Below are positions 10,939 through 19,830 of a stretch of DNA of 64,000 nucleotides, piece by piece. Position numbers and translations under genes: made by a program. How positions within the stretch are numbered: position 1 is the first letter of the stretch; every line of letters begins with the position of its first letter. The DNA is from an uncultured Bacilli bacterium (GTDB taxonomy: Bacteria > Bacillota_I > Bacilli_A > RF39 > UBA660), in NCBI GenBank assembly GCA_947625535.1, contig CANQOR010000003.1:1-64000 (forward strand). The letters run 5' to 3'. The notes under the pieces are model-generated. The model had not been told where the DNA came from. It did not search any database and saw only the letters and a list, made by a program, of their open reading frames with translations.

Positions 10939-10968
10939 AACTACTAAGTAATTTAGTAGTTTATTTTT
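10938..10968. terminator. Bidirectional terminator
   Basis: The stem AAACTACTAA/TTAGTAGTTT has T-rich sequence on both sides, between convergent genes. Confidence 0.75.
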
Positions 10969-11551
10969 TACGCCATTCGTAATCTTCCATCAATTCTTTC
11001 TTATAATAACCAGAACTTTCAATAAAATTATCAACATCTTGCATTGCCATTTCTATAACACCTATATAGGCATCTGCATCTAAAATAGTTCCATCATCGG
11101 CTACACATTCTCTTAATTTACCAACAACACTATCATCATATTTACAAGTATAATTCATACTTTTATATCCTACTAAAGCATTAGCTGTAGTTCTAAAAGC
11201 AATAAAATCATTAGCTGTTGAAATATGTTTAATATTTAAAAAATAAGAATCAGTTTTAACAATAAATTCAAAACCATCTTCATATCTAGTAAATACAGAA
11301 GTACTAACATCACTTTTTAATGTACAACTACCTCCCGAACTTTGAATCATTTCACAATAATATCCTTTAGCTTCCATATATTCTCTTAAATAAGCAAAAT
11401 TCTTATTGTCATCTTCAAATCCTTTTTGATGAGATATGATAAAGAATACAACAACAACTGCTACTAAACCAGCAAAGAAATAAGCTAATTTCTCTATGAA
11501 TTCAATACGACGAGCACGACCATATAACTTACCAGAATTTTTATCCTTCAT
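10961..11551 (-). CDS. Unknown single-pass membrane protein
   Basis: This 196-residue protein has a basic N-terminus, one transmembrane segment (about residues 22-42) and an extracytoplasmic domain of about 150 residues. That domain holds four cysteines that could form disulphides. No family is recognised. It is transcribed in the same direction as gmk but behind that gene's upstream region. AGGGTGA precedes the ATG. Confidence 0.6.
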   Translation of the reverse strand: MKDKNSGKLYGRARRIEFIEKLAYFFAGLVAVVVVFFIISHQKGFEDDNKNFAYLREYMEAKGYYCEMIQSSGGSCTLKSDVSTSVFTRYEDGFEFIVKTDSYFLNIKHISTANDFIAFRTTANALVGYKSMNYTCKYDDSVVGKLRECVADDGTILDADAYIGVIEMAMQDVDNFIESSGYYKKELMEDYEWRKK

Positions 11552-11594
11552 CTAGCCTTCACCCTATTTTCTAAATATATCATATCATAAACTC

Positions 11595-11622
11595 ATAAAA
11601 AAAAGAATGATTACTCATTCTT
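11595..11622 (-). terminator. Terminator after gmk
   Basis: The stem AAGAATGA/TCATTCTT with loop GTAA is followed by eight T on the minus strand. Confidence 0.8.
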
Positions 11623-12298
11623 ATATGACGATATCTTCGTTAACAAAATCTTTATCATCCATTAATAATTCATGGATTTCTTCTTCTGTTGTATTCAAAT
11701 AAACTTCTTCAATTCTATCAACACGACATTTTTCAGACTTAATAATAGCTTCAACTTTATCTACAGCATCCTCTAACTTATCATTAACTACTACATAGTT
11801 ATATTTTGTAACTTCATTGACTTCTTTATAAGCTTGATGAAATCTATCTAAGATTTTCTCTTTAGAATCAGTTCCTCTTTTTTTAAGTCTTCTAACCATT
11901 TCTTTTAAAGAAGGCGGCATTATAAAAATAAATATTGCTTCTGGAATAAGTTTCTTTATATTACTAGCTCCTTCTATTTCTACTTCTAAAATAACATCTA
12001 TCCCTTTACTTAATTTATCACTAATAAATTCTTTAGGAGTTCCATAGTAATTACCTACATAATTTGTATATTCTAAGAAATAACCTTCTTCTATCTTCTT
12101 TTCAAATTCTTCCTTAGTTACAAAATTATAAGTAACACCAGGTACATCATTTGTTCTAATAGGTCTTGAAGTAGTTGATACTGAAAGCCATCTATGTTCA
12201 CTATCATTTTTTAATAATTCATTAATAACTGTTCCTTTTCCACTACCACTTGGAGCTGAAATAACAATTAATGAACCTCTTTCTTTTTGTTTTATCAT
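11621..12298 (-). CDS. gmk: Guanylate kinase
   Basis: The enzyme phosphorylates GMP to GDP with ATP. The P-loop is at residues 14-22 (APSGSGKGT). The GMP-binding region TSRPIR is at about 42-47, followed by the YNFV and YGTP segments, and the lid contains RLKKRGT. It has 225 residues, about 20 more than usual, because of an acidic C-terminal extension. AAGGAGAG lies before the ATG. It is monocistronic as far as can be seen. Confidence 0.95.
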   Translation of the reverse strand: MIKQKERGSLIVISAPSGSGKGTVINELLKNDSEHRWLSVSTTSRPIRTNDVPGVTYNFVTKEEFEKKIEEGYFLEYTNYVGNYYGTPKEFISDKLSKGIDVILEVEIEGASNIKKLIPEAIFIFIMPPSLKEMVRRLKKRGTDSKEKILDRFHQAYKEVNEVTKYNYVVVNDKLEDAVDKVEAIIKSEKCRVDRIEEVYLNTTEEEIHELLMDDKDFVNEDIVI

Positions 12299-12333
12299 AA
12301 AGTCTCTCCTTTAATAAATTATATTATATATTT

Positions 12334-12366
12334 TAAAAGATAACCTATAATAATTAGTTATCTTCA
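12334..12366 (-). terminator. Terminator after the ASCH gene
   Basis: The stem AAGATAAC/GTTATCTT is followed by TTTT on the minus strand. It overlaps the end of the ASCH gene. Confidence 0.65.
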
Positions 12367-12737
12367 TCATAACTCCAAAGTCCTAATTGACCATTTATTT
12401 CTTTATCAATATTTACTTTAGTAACTTTACCTAATTTAAAAGCATATCCATCTCTATATTTATCTTTATATACATTCTTATCTAATTTACTAATCATTTT
12501 ATTAAATTCATCATCTATCTTAATACAATCTTCAATAACTACCTTACATAAAATCTTCTTTTTAGGAAAATCAATACTATAATCTTTAACTTTATCTAAC
12601 CATTCTTTATCTACTCCACATCCCGCATGTATATAGATTTCTCCCCTATAATTAGTTTTCCAACTTCTAAATTCATATACCTTATACCCATTAGCTACTA
12701 AAGAAGCCCAAGGTTGTTTTAATGTTAATACTTTCAT
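12354..12737 (-). CDS. ASCH-domain protein
   Basis: This 127-residue protein is a complete ASCH domain of the PUA-like fold. Signature residues are at the N-terminus: LTLKQPWASL (about 4-13), then YEFRSW (about 21-26), and YRGEIYIHA (about 30-38). Proteins of this class bind nucleic acid or modified nucleosides, and some are amidohydrolases of N4-acetylcytidine or RNases. No substrate can be read here. Its ATG follows the ybaK stop by one base with no clear ribosome binding site of its own, which indicates coupled translation in the def-ybaK-ASCH operon. Confidence 0.8.
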   Translation of the reverse strand: MKVLTLKQPWASLVANGYKVYEFRSWKTNYRGEIYIHAGCGVDKEWLDKVKDYSIDFPKKKILCKVVIEDCIKIDDEFNKMISKLDKNVYKDKYRDGYAFKLGKVTKVNIDKEINGQLGLWSYDEDN

Positions 12738-12738
12738 C

Positions 12739-13215
12739 TTATCTAATTATATCTGCTTTAATAACATTCATCTTGTTAATAAAATCATCTTTATTAACTT
12801 CTACAGATACTCCTATCTTTCCTCCACTAAAATAAATCTTATCAAATAAATCACATGTATCATTTATTACTGTTGTAAATTGTTTTTTCATTCCAACAGG
12901 TGAACAACCACCATGAACATAACCAGTTAAAGGCAATAACTCTTTTAATGGAATCATTTCCATATCTTTTTCACCTACTGCTTTAGCAGCTTTCTTTAAA
13001 TCCAAGTTTTCTTTAACTGGAACCATAAAGACATAATGTTCCTTACTCTTAGCCACTGTAACTAAAGTTTTAAAAAACATATCTTCATTAACATTTAATA
13101 AATGAGCTACTGAAACACCATCTAAAGCTTCATTTAATTCTAATATATGAGCTTTATAAATAATTCCTTTGGATTCTAAAATACGCATTGCATTGGTTTT
13201 AACTTCTTTTACCAT
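12739..13215 (-). CDS. ybaK: YbaK/EbsC-type aminoacyl-tRNA deacylase
   Basis: The protein (158 residues, usual length) is a trans-editing factor, expected to hydrolyse Cys-tRNA(Pro) made in error by prolyl-tRNA synthetase. The catalytic lysine lies in FFKTLV (about residues 47-52). The GGCSPVGMKK loop (about 98-107) that shapes the pocket is complete. The ATG lies inside the last codons of the deformylase gene (17-base overlap), so the two are coupled. Specificity (Cys or Ala) is inferred from the family. Confidence 0.9.
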   Translation of the reverse strand: MVKEVKTNAMRILESKGIIYKAHILELNEALDGVSVAHLLNVNEDMFFKTLVTVAKSKEHYVFMVPVKENLDLKKAAKAVGEKDMEMIPLKELLPLTGYVHGGCSPVGMKKQFTTVINDTCDLFDKIYFSGGKIGVSVEVNKDDFINKMNVIKADIIR

Positions 13216-13783
13216 AATCTTTTTCTAACTCTAAGAAATCTCCTTCTTTACTTAAGATTTCATAACTATGAGTCTTTCTAAACTCCTTTCTTTCTTCTTC
13301 ATTCATAACTTTAATATCTATTGCTTTATCAATATGTAGAATACCATCTAAATGATCATATTCATGTGAAAATACTGTTGAAGCAAATCCCTTAAATGTC
13401 TTTTGATGCTTACATCCTTTAATATCTATATAATCTATTATAACTTTATATGGTCTTAAAACTAACCCTGTATTATCTAAACAACTAGCACAAGCTTCCC
13501 AATACTTAGTTAAACCTATTCTCTTTCTTATCTTAGGGTTTATTAAAATAATAGCTTCATTCCAACTATCATCTTCTATCTTACTAATATCAGTATTTTT
13601 AATATATATTAATCTTTTATCTATACCAAGTTGAATAGCAGCCATTGCAAATACTTCATTATTTATACAATAATCTTTAAGAACATTAATATCTTCTTTT
13701 ATATTATCTTTCTTAACATTTACTTTCTTACTTACTTTTCTTAACCATTCTAAATCATTTTCTATAGTCTTTACTAAAACCAT
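13199..13783 (-). CDS. def: Peptide deformylase, divergent
   Basis: Peptide deformylase removes the formyl group from the N-terminal Met of new proteins. The metal site HEYDHLDG is intact (about residues 134-141). The catalytic Gln is in AMAAIQLG (about 47-54), where the family normally has GxGLAAPQ. The cysteine ligand lies in EACAS, normally EGCLS. All five catalytic residues are therefore kept, while glycine and leucine neighbours are changed. It is 194 residues long and heads the operon with ybaK and the ASCH gene. AGGTG precedes the ATG. A second, more canonical copy elsewhere in the genome is possible. Confidence 0.8.
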   Translation of the reverse strand: MVLVKTIENDLEWLRKVSKKVNVKKDNIKEDINVLKDYCINNEVFAMAAIQLGIDKRLIYIKNTDISKIEDDSWNEAIILINPKIRKRIGLTKYWEACASCLDNTGLVLRPYKVIIDYIDIKGCKHQKTFKGFASTVFSHEYDHLDGILHIDKAIDIKVMNEEERKEFRKTHSYEILSKEGDFLELEKDYGKRS

Positions 13784-13822
13784 ATAACACCTCTAAATTT
13801 TTTCTATTATATAATATTAAAT

Positions 13823-13851
13823 TAAAAAAAGATAGTATCACTACTATCTTT
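13823..13851 (-). terminator. Terminator after htpG
   Basis: The stem AAAGATAGTA/TACTATCTTT with loop GTGA is followed by a T-run on the minus strand. Confidence 0.8.
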
Positions 13852-15712
13852 CACTCATTAAATCACATATTAAATTAGTTAATTCTGTTGGATTATCAAT
13901 AGGTAATCCTTCTATTAAACGAGCTTGATTATATAATATCTTTGTATATTGAGTTAATTTATCTTTATCTTCTTTATATAATTCTTCTAACTTCTTAGCA
14001 ATAGGATGTTTTTCATTTATTTCTAAGACAATCTCCGCTTTAACATTCTCTCCTGTAGGCATTGAATTTAAGATTTTTTCCATTTCTAAAGATATATTAC
14101 CTTCTGTACTTAAACATACTGGATGATTCTTTAGTTTATTAGTAAATTTAACATTCTTAACTCCAGGTAAAGATTCTTTCATAACTTCAAACATATCTTT
14201 AGCTTCTTTATTATGTTTTTCTAACATTTCTTTTTCTTCAGGTTCTTCTATATCTGTAGTTTCAGAAGCTACATTAACAAACTTCTTACCTTCATATTCC
14301 ATTAATGCTTGAATAGTAAATTCATCTATATAATCACATAAATATAATACTTCATAATCTTTATCTTTAAATCTTTCAACATTAGGAAGTAAATCTATCT
14401 TATCTAAACTATCTCCACTAGCATAATAGATTTTATCTTGTCCTTCCTTCATATTATCAACATATTCTTTTAATGTTACACGTTTCTTATCTTTAGAACT
14501 ATAGAATAATAATAAATCTTTTAATGTTTCATTATTCATACCATAGCTACTATAAATACCATATTTAAGTTGCATACCAAATGCTTCAAAGAATTTTTCA
14601 TAAGCTTCTCTATCTTCTTTTAATAAATCTTCTAAAGTAGTTTTAATCTTCTTTTCTAAACTCTTAGCAATTATCTTTAATTGTCTATCTTGTTGTAACA
14701 TTTCTCTTGATATATTAAGTGATATATCTTCACTATCTACTAAACCTTTAACAAAGCTAAAATAATCAGGTAATAAATCAGCACATTTATCCATTATTAA
14801 GACACCATTAGAATATAGTTGTAATCCTTTTTCATATTCCTTTGTATAGTAATCATATGGTGCATGAGAAGGAATAAACATTAAAGCATCATAAGATACT
14901 TGACCTTCTACACTACTATGAATAGTTTTAGCAGGTGCTTCAAAATCATAAAATTTATCAGAATAGAATGAATTATATTCTTCTTCTGTTACTTCACTTT
15001 CATTTCTCTTCCAAATAGGAATCATACTATTAATAGTTTCATCTTCTACTTTAGATTCCTTCTTATCATCATCTTTTACTTCTTTTTTCATAATAATAGG
15101 ATACTTAACATAATCAGAATACTTCTTAATAATACCTTCAGTTCTTCTTTGTTCTAAAAATTCATCGTAACTATCATTATCTGTATTATCTTTTAAATAT
15201 AAAGTAATCTCTGTACCAACATCTTTCTTTGTCGCTTTATTTACTTCATATCCATCAGTACCATTACTTATCCATTCATAAGCATCATCACTACCATAAG
15301 CTTTACTTAATACCTTAATCTCTTTAGCTACCATAAATGCTGAATAAAAGCCTACTCCAAATTGACCTATTATATTAATATCTTTATTCTTTTCATTCAT
15401 TTCTTTAAATAAAGAAGATCCACTCTTAGCAATAATACCTAAGTTCTCATCTAATTCTTCTTCTGTCATACCTATACCATTATCAGAAATAGTAATAGTT
15501 CTATCCTCTTTATTTAAATCTATTCTAATAGCAAAATCATCTTTATCTAACTTAACTTTACGATCAGTTAATGATTTATAATAAAGTTTATCAATTGCAT
15601 CACTAGCATTAGATACTAGTTCCCTTAAGAATATATCCTTATTTGTATACACTGAATTAATCATCATATCTAATATTTTTTTAGACTCTGTTTTAAATTG
15701 TTTCTTTTTCAT
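13844..15712 (-). CDS. htpG: Hsp90-family chaperone HtpG
   Basis: This is the ATP-dependent cytosolic chaperone of the Hsp90 family. The GHKL ATPase domain is at the N-terminus: NASDAIDKL (about 36-44), DNGIGMT (about 79-85) and GQFGVGFYS (about 115-123). The middle domain carries the catalytic arginine region (SREMLQQ), and a dimerisation domain follows. The 622 residues match the family. The short upstream region holds a CIRCE operator, so heat-shock control by HrcA is expected. The gene is monocistronic, with its own terminator. Confidence 0.96.
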   Translation of the reverse strand: MKKKQFKTESKKILDMMINSVYTNKDIFLRELVSNASDAIDKLYYKSLTDRKVKLDKDDFAIRIDLNKEDRTITISDNGIGMTEEELDENLGIIAKSGSSLFKEMNEKNKDINIIGQFGVGFYSAFMVAKEIKVLSKAYGSDDAYEWISNGTDGYEVNKATKKDVGTEITLYLKDNTDNDSYDEFLEQRRTEGIIKKYSDYVKYPIIMKKEVKDDDKKESKVEDETINSMIPIWKRNESEVTEEEYNSFYSDKFYDFEAPAKTIHSSVEGQVSYDALMFIPSHAPYDYYTKEYEKGLQLYSNGVLIMDKCADLLPDYFSFVKGLVDSEDISLNISREMLQQDRQLKIIAKSLEKKIKTTLEDLLKEDREAYEKFFEAFGMQLKYGIYSSYGMNNETLKDLLLFYSSKDKKRVTLKEYVDNMKEGQDKIYYASGDSLDKIDLLPNVERFKDKDYEVLYLCDYIDEFTIQALMEYEGKKFVNVASETTDIEEPEEKEMLEKHNKEAKDMFEVMKESLPGVKNVKFTNKLKNHPVCLSTEGNISLEMEKILNSMPTGENVKAEIVLEINEKHPIAKKLEELYKEDKDKLTQYTKILYNQARLIEGLPIDNPTELTNLICDLMSER

Positions 15713-15757
15713 ATTTCATCTTCCTTTTTCGTACTAATTGAATAATAGCACTATTAA

Positions 15758-15784
15758 TTAGCACTGTCAATGGTTAAGTGCTAA
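15758..15784 (-). promoter_or_regulatory. CIRCE element (HrcA operator) before htpG
   Basis: The arms TTAGCACT and AGTGCTAA face each other with the nine-base spacer of the classic CIRCE operator (TTAGCACTC-N9-GAGTGCTAA). Only the innermost pair deviates (G and A instead of C and G). It ends 46 bases before the htpG start codon. A further half-site, TAGCACTA, lies just downstream at about 15746-15753. Known role: binding of HrcA represses chaperone genes at normal temperature. Confidence 0.9.
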
Positions 15785-15862
15785 TTAATTAAATATTTAA
15801 TAAAAAGAAGAATTTGACTACCTCATATTTTAATTATATAATCTAGATATAGAGGTGATTGA

Positions 15863-16222
15863 ATGACTGAGCCCAATGTTTCAACAGTGTTCGAAATATT
15901 AAATACTAATGGTGAATTAGTATACATTTATGCTGTTCGTGATCCAGAAGATATCTTAAAATTTAAATACTATATCTTAAGATCAACACCTAATGATAAA
16001 CCTATTATTACAGAAATAGGACATACTTTAAATATATTACAAAAATACAAATTACCATTAGAGCATATTGATAGTGACAGTCCTAAATACCCAGTCTTTT
16101 TATCAATAAAAGCTCTTGCTGAAACACTAAAAGAAAAGAAGGTTTTACCTCCTCGTCAAAATCCACCTTTAGATACAAAACCATCTACTTTAGAATATAA
16201 ACTTAAAAATAGGATTCAATAA
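15863..16222 (+). CDS. Small unknown protein beside a transglutaminase-fold gene
   Basis: The protein has 119 residues, is soluble and has no signal peptide or recognised domain. The N-terminal two thirds look like a compact alpha/beta domain and the C-terminal third is proline-rich and basic. AGAGGTGA lies before the ATG. It is divergent from htpG and convergent with the transglutaminase-fold gene at 16225, sharing a terminator with it. The second transglutaminase-fold gene at 27488 also has a small unknown gene beside it. Confidence 0.6.
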   Translation: MTEPNVSTVFEILNTNGELVYIYAVRDPEDILKFKYYILRSTPNDKPIITEIGHTLNILQKYKLPLEHIDSDSPKYPVFLSIKALAETLKEKKVLPPRQNPPLDTKPSTLEYKLKNRIQ

Positions 16223-16233
16223 TCCTATTTTTT
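16205..16233. terminator. Bidirectional terminator
   Basis: The stem AAAATAGGATT/AATCCTATTTT lies between convergent genes and overlaps both ends. Confidence 0.75.
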
Positions 16234-17919
16234 AATACCCCAATCATCTTCTAAAGTATTTTCTAAAGACTCAATTCTATCTTTCATTCTACTACTAACA
16301 ACTATATAGTCATTATAAATATTTAAAGCATCTGTAACATAAAATTCATTAGTACGAGGATTATAAAAGAAATAATAATCTCCACTAGCATAATCACCAA
16401 TTATATTAAAAATAATCGCATACTCTCCATTTTTCTTATTTTTAATTGGATATATTTGAATTCTATTTAAAATAGCACTAAATTCTGGATTATAATCTGT
16501 TAATTGCTTTGAATTATCATAATTAATTTCTGGAAACATCATTGCTAATATTTCCTTTATAATAACTATTTGTTCACTATAATCCATTTTATTAAATTCC
16601 CCAATTGTATTACCACAATCAAATATTTGTCTAAACAAAACTTCAAACTTATTCGCTATATAATAATTAGTTAAATAACCATCATCATCTGTAGAATATT
16701 GATATAAATGTTCTGGTTTTATAAAATGAAAAGCTAAACTATTAAATATTTCTCCTAAATGTCCTATCTTTCCCTTAGTATTAAGACAATTTATTAAAGC
16801 ATTTAATTTATCTATTAATACTAAGACATTATCATAATCATATGGATCATTACTAACACTTAATTTCTTTTTTAATTTCTTAGACCATTTATTATAATTA
16901 AAATTTAATACATCTATTTTAAGTTCTTTAGTATCAACATCTTTATCTACACTTAATTCTTTTATTAATCTATCTTCCATTTGAACACATAAATTAAATA
17001 ACCAAGCATTATAATTCCAATTAGGATTTTCTACTGGAGGAACTACATCTATATTCATTCTTAATAAATCAGATATTTTTTCCGCTACATGTGTACATAA
17101 AGTTTTAATCCAAATATTAACATCACTTTCATCTAGTTGAAATAAAGAGCAATCATATAAAGATATATCCTGTCCCTTAGAACCAGTAAAGTTAATTAAA
17201 TCTTTATAAAAAGTTGTTTTACATATTTCTAAATCATAAAATAATTTATTATTCTTTAAAGCATCTCTTAACATAAATAAAGAAGCATTAGTATAATGAT
17301 AATTCCATTCTTTACTTATATTACCATTATCACCATAGTGATACATTTCCTTAATATAACCAATATCTTGATCTACTTTCTTTAAATATTCTTTAGATAC
17401 TGAAGAAGGTATAATTTGTTCCCCTTTATATACTTTAAATATTTTACCATTATAACTTCTTTCATAAGGTATATTAGATGCAAAATGTTTTGTTTCCATC
17501 CCCATTTTAATATAAGGTAAATCAGGTGTTAAAGTCATAAAATAAGCTTTATCTCCATCATAAGCAACTAATAACCAATGGTTTATTAAGAAATCATCAG
17601 CTCCTACGGTTGCTATCGTTGTATTAGTTTCAATTAATTCAGCTTTAATACCTAATCTTTCATAAATCATTTTTAGTATATATGAAGCTGACTTACATAT
17701 TACTTTATAATCACGACCAGTATTACTTTCATATATTTCTTTTATTTGTTCTATCGTTAAATTAGCTTCATCTAATTTACCATCTACCGAAAAGAAAAAA
17801 TCTGTATCACGATTTAATATTTTACCAACCTCTAAATATACATAACGTATTTTATAAAAAGTCGGCCAACTATTATCTACTCCCCTAAGCACACTATCTA
17901 TAAGTTCGTCTATATTCAT
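16225..17919 (-). CDS. Transglutaminase-fold protein, paralog A
   Basis: This 564-residue protein is a paralog of the one at 27488. The N-terminal region carries a Cys-His-Asp set in the order and spacing of the transglutaminase/papain-like fold: Cys75 in YKVICKSA, His114 in INHWLLV, Asp133 in LTPDLPY. A helix ending in a GIKAE segment separates Cys and His, as in that fold. The rest is a long helical region and a C-terminal beta-rich domain also present in the paralog. No signal peptide is seen, so a cytoplasmic role is likely; protease, amidase or cross-linking activity cannot be separated. The ATG at 17919 is preferred over an in-frame GTG at 17928 because AGGTGAT is spaced for it. Confidence 0.6.
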   Translation of the reverse strand: MNIDELIDSVLRGVDNSWPTFYKIRYVYLEVGKILNRDTDFFFSVDGKLDEANLTIEQIKEIYESNTGRDYKVICKSASYILKMIYERLGIKAELIETNTTIATVGADDFLINHWLLVAYDGDKAYFMTLTPDLPYIKMGMETKHFASNIPYERSYNGKIFKVYKGEQIIPSSVSKEYLKKVDQDIGYIKEMYHYGDNGNISKEWNYHYTNASLFMLRDALKNNKLFYDLEICKTTFYKDLINFTGSKGQDISLYDCSLFQLDESDVNIWIKTLCTHVAEKISDLLRMNIDVVPPVENPNWNYNAWLFNLCVQMEDRLIKELSVDKDVDTKELKIDVLNFNYNKWSKKLKKKLSVSNDPYDYDNVLVLIDKLNALINCLNTKGKIGHLGEIFNSLAFHFIKPEHLYQYSTDDDGYLTNYYIANKFEVLFRQIFDCGNTIGEFNKMDYSEQIVIIKEILAMMFPEINYDNSKQLTDYNPEFSAILNRIQIYPIKNKKNGEYAIIFNIIGDYASGDYYFFYNPRTNEFYVTDALNIYNDYIVVSSRMKDRIESLENTLEDDWGIKK

Positions 17920-17943
17920 GTTGATCACCTATTTAAATTATAA

Positions 17944-17971
17944 CAAAGAAAAAGAGATTAATAAATCTCTT
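17944..17971 (-). terminator. Terminator after the alcohol dehydrogenase gene
   Basis: The stem AAGAGATT/AATCTCTT is followed by a T-rich run on the minus strand. Confidence 0.75.
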
Positions 17972-19118
17972 AAAAAGCTTTCTTAAATAATTGTTCAAAA
18001 TCTTTTAAAGTTGTTTCTCTAGGATTTCCACCAGTACAAGGATCTTCTAAAGCTTTTTTAGCAAGAACTGGTATATCCTCTTCCTTACCACCAATATCTT
18101 TAATATGTTGTGGAATATCAAGACGTAGTGCTAAATCTCTAATAGCTTTTACTACTACTGAAACTATTTCTTCATCTTTTAAATTATCTACATTTAATCC
18201 TATTGCAATAGCCATATCTTTAAATCTAGACGCACATACTTGGCCATTATATTCTAAGATATATGGTAATAATAATGCATTAGCTACTCCATGAGGTGTA
18301 TCATATAAAGCCCCTAATTGATGAGCCATTGAATGAACTATTCCTAAACCAGCATTACTAAATCCCATTCCAGCAATATATTGTGCTAAAGCCATCTTAT
18401 CTAAAGCATCTCTATCCTTTGTAATAGATTTCTCTAAATTATTATAAATTAATTCCATAGCTTTTAAAGCAAACATATCACTCATTAAAGTATGTCCTTT
18501 AGTAATATAACACTCCATAGCATGAGTTAAAGCATCCATCCCTGTTGCTGCTGCTAAACTTGCTGGCATTCCTGTCATTAACTCTGAATCTACTATAGCT
18601 AATATAGGAATGTCATTAGAATCTACACATACCAACTTAACTACTTCTTTAGGATCGGTAATAACATAATTAATTGTAACTTCAGCTGCTGTACCCGCTG
18701 TTGTTGGTAACGCAATTATTGGTAAAGACCTATTCTTTGTATCAGCAGTCCCTACTAAAGTACTAATATCTTTAAATTCCGGATTATTAATTACAATTCC
18801 AATAGCTTTTGCTGTATCCATAACTGAACCACCACCAACAGCTATTAAATAATCGCAATGATGCTTTGTACACATCTTAAGTCCTTTTTTAACATTATCA
18901 ATCGTTGGATTTGGTTTAACTTCACTAAATACTTCATATAACACTTTAGATTTATCTAAAACATCTGTTACTTTCTTTGTAATACCAGCTTTAATTAAAG
19001 TTTCATCTGTAACTAATAAAGCCTTCTTTAATTTTCTTTTGTCTATCTCTTTAGGTAGTACATCTCTTGCACCCCAACCAAAATATGACGTTTCATTAAA
19101 AATAAATCGATCTGCCAT
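17970..19118 (-). CDS. Iron-containing alcohol dehydrogenase
   Basis: This group III NAD(P)H-dependent dehydrogenase (382 residues) belongs to the FucO/butanol dehydrogenase type. The dinucleotide site GGGSVMDTAK is at about residues 95-104. The metal ligands are in MDALTHAMECY and in MAHQLGALYDTPHG, giving the Asp and three His of the family. The longest frame would add 19 hydrophobic residues, but AAGGAGG at 19124-19130 fits the ATG at 19118. It probably reduces a short aldehyde to the alcohol to regenerate NAD+. A TetR regulator is divergently transcribed next to it. Confidence 0.9.
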   Translation of the reverse strand: MADRFIFNETSYFGWGARDVLPKEIDKRKLKKALLVTDETLIKAGITKKVTDVLDKSKVLYEVFSEVKPNPTIDNVKKGLKMCTKHHCDYLIAVGGGSVMDTAKAIGIVINNPEFKDISTLVGTADTKNRSLPIIALPTTAGTAAEVTINYVITDPKEVVKLVCVDSNDIPILAIVDSELMTGMPASLAAATGMDALTHAMECYITKGHTLMSDMFALKAMELIYNNLEKSITKDRDALDKMALAQYIAGMGFSNAGLGIVHSMAHQLGALYDTPHGVANALLLPYILEYNGQVCASRFKDMAIAIGLNVDNLKDEEIVSVVVKAIRDLALRLDIPQHIKDIGGKEEDIPVLAKKALEDPCTGGNPRETTLKDFEQLFKKAF

Positions 19119-19135
19119 AAAATCCTCCTTATTCT

Positions 19136-19149
19136 CTATAACATTATAG
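19136..19149. promoter_or_regulatory. Palindrome over the -10 box of the alcohol dehydrogenase gene
   Basis: CTATAA-CA-TTATAG is a perfect 6-bp inverted repeat. Read on the minus strand it contains TATAAT at 19143-19148, preceded by TGC, so it looks like an extended -10 box about 25 bases before the start codon of the dehydrogenase. Binding of the divergent TetR protein here is an inference. Confidence 0.45.
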
Positions 19150-19244
19150 CATAAAATAAAGACTAGACATAACAAATTTTAATAGACAATGTGTTGCTTA
19201 TTTAAAAAATATATATTATAATTAAGATAGTAAAAGGTGATAAT

Positions 19245-19793
19245 ATGGATAAAAGAATTATAAACACTAAGAAAAAATTAACTAATACTCTTTTAGTACT
19301 TTTAAAAGATAAAAGTATTGAAGATATTACCGTATTAGAACTATGTAAAAAAGCTAATATAAATAGAACAACATTCTATAAATATTATAAAGATGTTAAT
19401 GACTTAGTCTTTAAAATAGAAGAATCTTTAATAACTGACTTAGAAAAACTTATAGGTGAAATAAAAAGAAATTATCTTATCTCATTTACTAGTAAAATAA
19501 TTGAAACCATATCTAGTCGTAAAGAAATATATACTAGATTACTAGGTGAAAATGGTGATCATACCTTCTTAAGAAGAATCCTTCGTTTAGTGTATAACGA
19601 AAGTATTACTGAATGGCAAAAATTATTAAAAAAAGCTTCTAAAGAAGATTTAGATAAAATATATAGTTTTATTGTTGATGGTACTATTGGTATTATAAAA
19701 AAATGGATTAAAGAAGATTGCCAAGATGAACCAAGTAATATATCTATCTTTATTAATAAAATATGTATGAGTGGCTTAAGTAGTTTCATTTAA
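19245..19793 (+). CDS. TetR/AcrR-family regulator (DhaS-like), copy 1
   Basis: This 182-residue protein has an N-terminal helix-turn-helix (about residues 25-50: ITVLELCKKANINRTTFYKYY), the most conserved part of the family, followed by a helical ligand domain. It is divergent from the iron alcohol dehydrogenase with 126 bases between start codons, the usual layout for a local repressor. It is clearly related to the second TetR gene at 39426, and both have the short DhaS-like C-terminal domain. AAGGTGA precedes the ATG. Confidence 0.88.
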   Translation: MDKRIINTKKKLTNTLLVLLKDKSIEDITVLELCKKANINRTTFYKYYKDVNDLVFKIEESLITDLEKLIGEIKRNYLISFTSKIIETISSRKEIYTRLLGENGDHTFLRRILRLVYNESITEWQKLLKKASKEDLDKIYSFIVDGTIGIIKKWIKEDCQDEPSNISIFINKICMSGLSSFI

Positions 19794-19830
19794 AAAGAAT
19801 TGATTATTTTAAAATCAATTCTTTTTTTTC
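19793..19830. terminator. Bidirectional terminator
   Basis: The stem AAAGAATTGATT/AATCAATTCTTT lies between convergent genes and is followed by T-runs in both directions. Confidence 0.85.
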
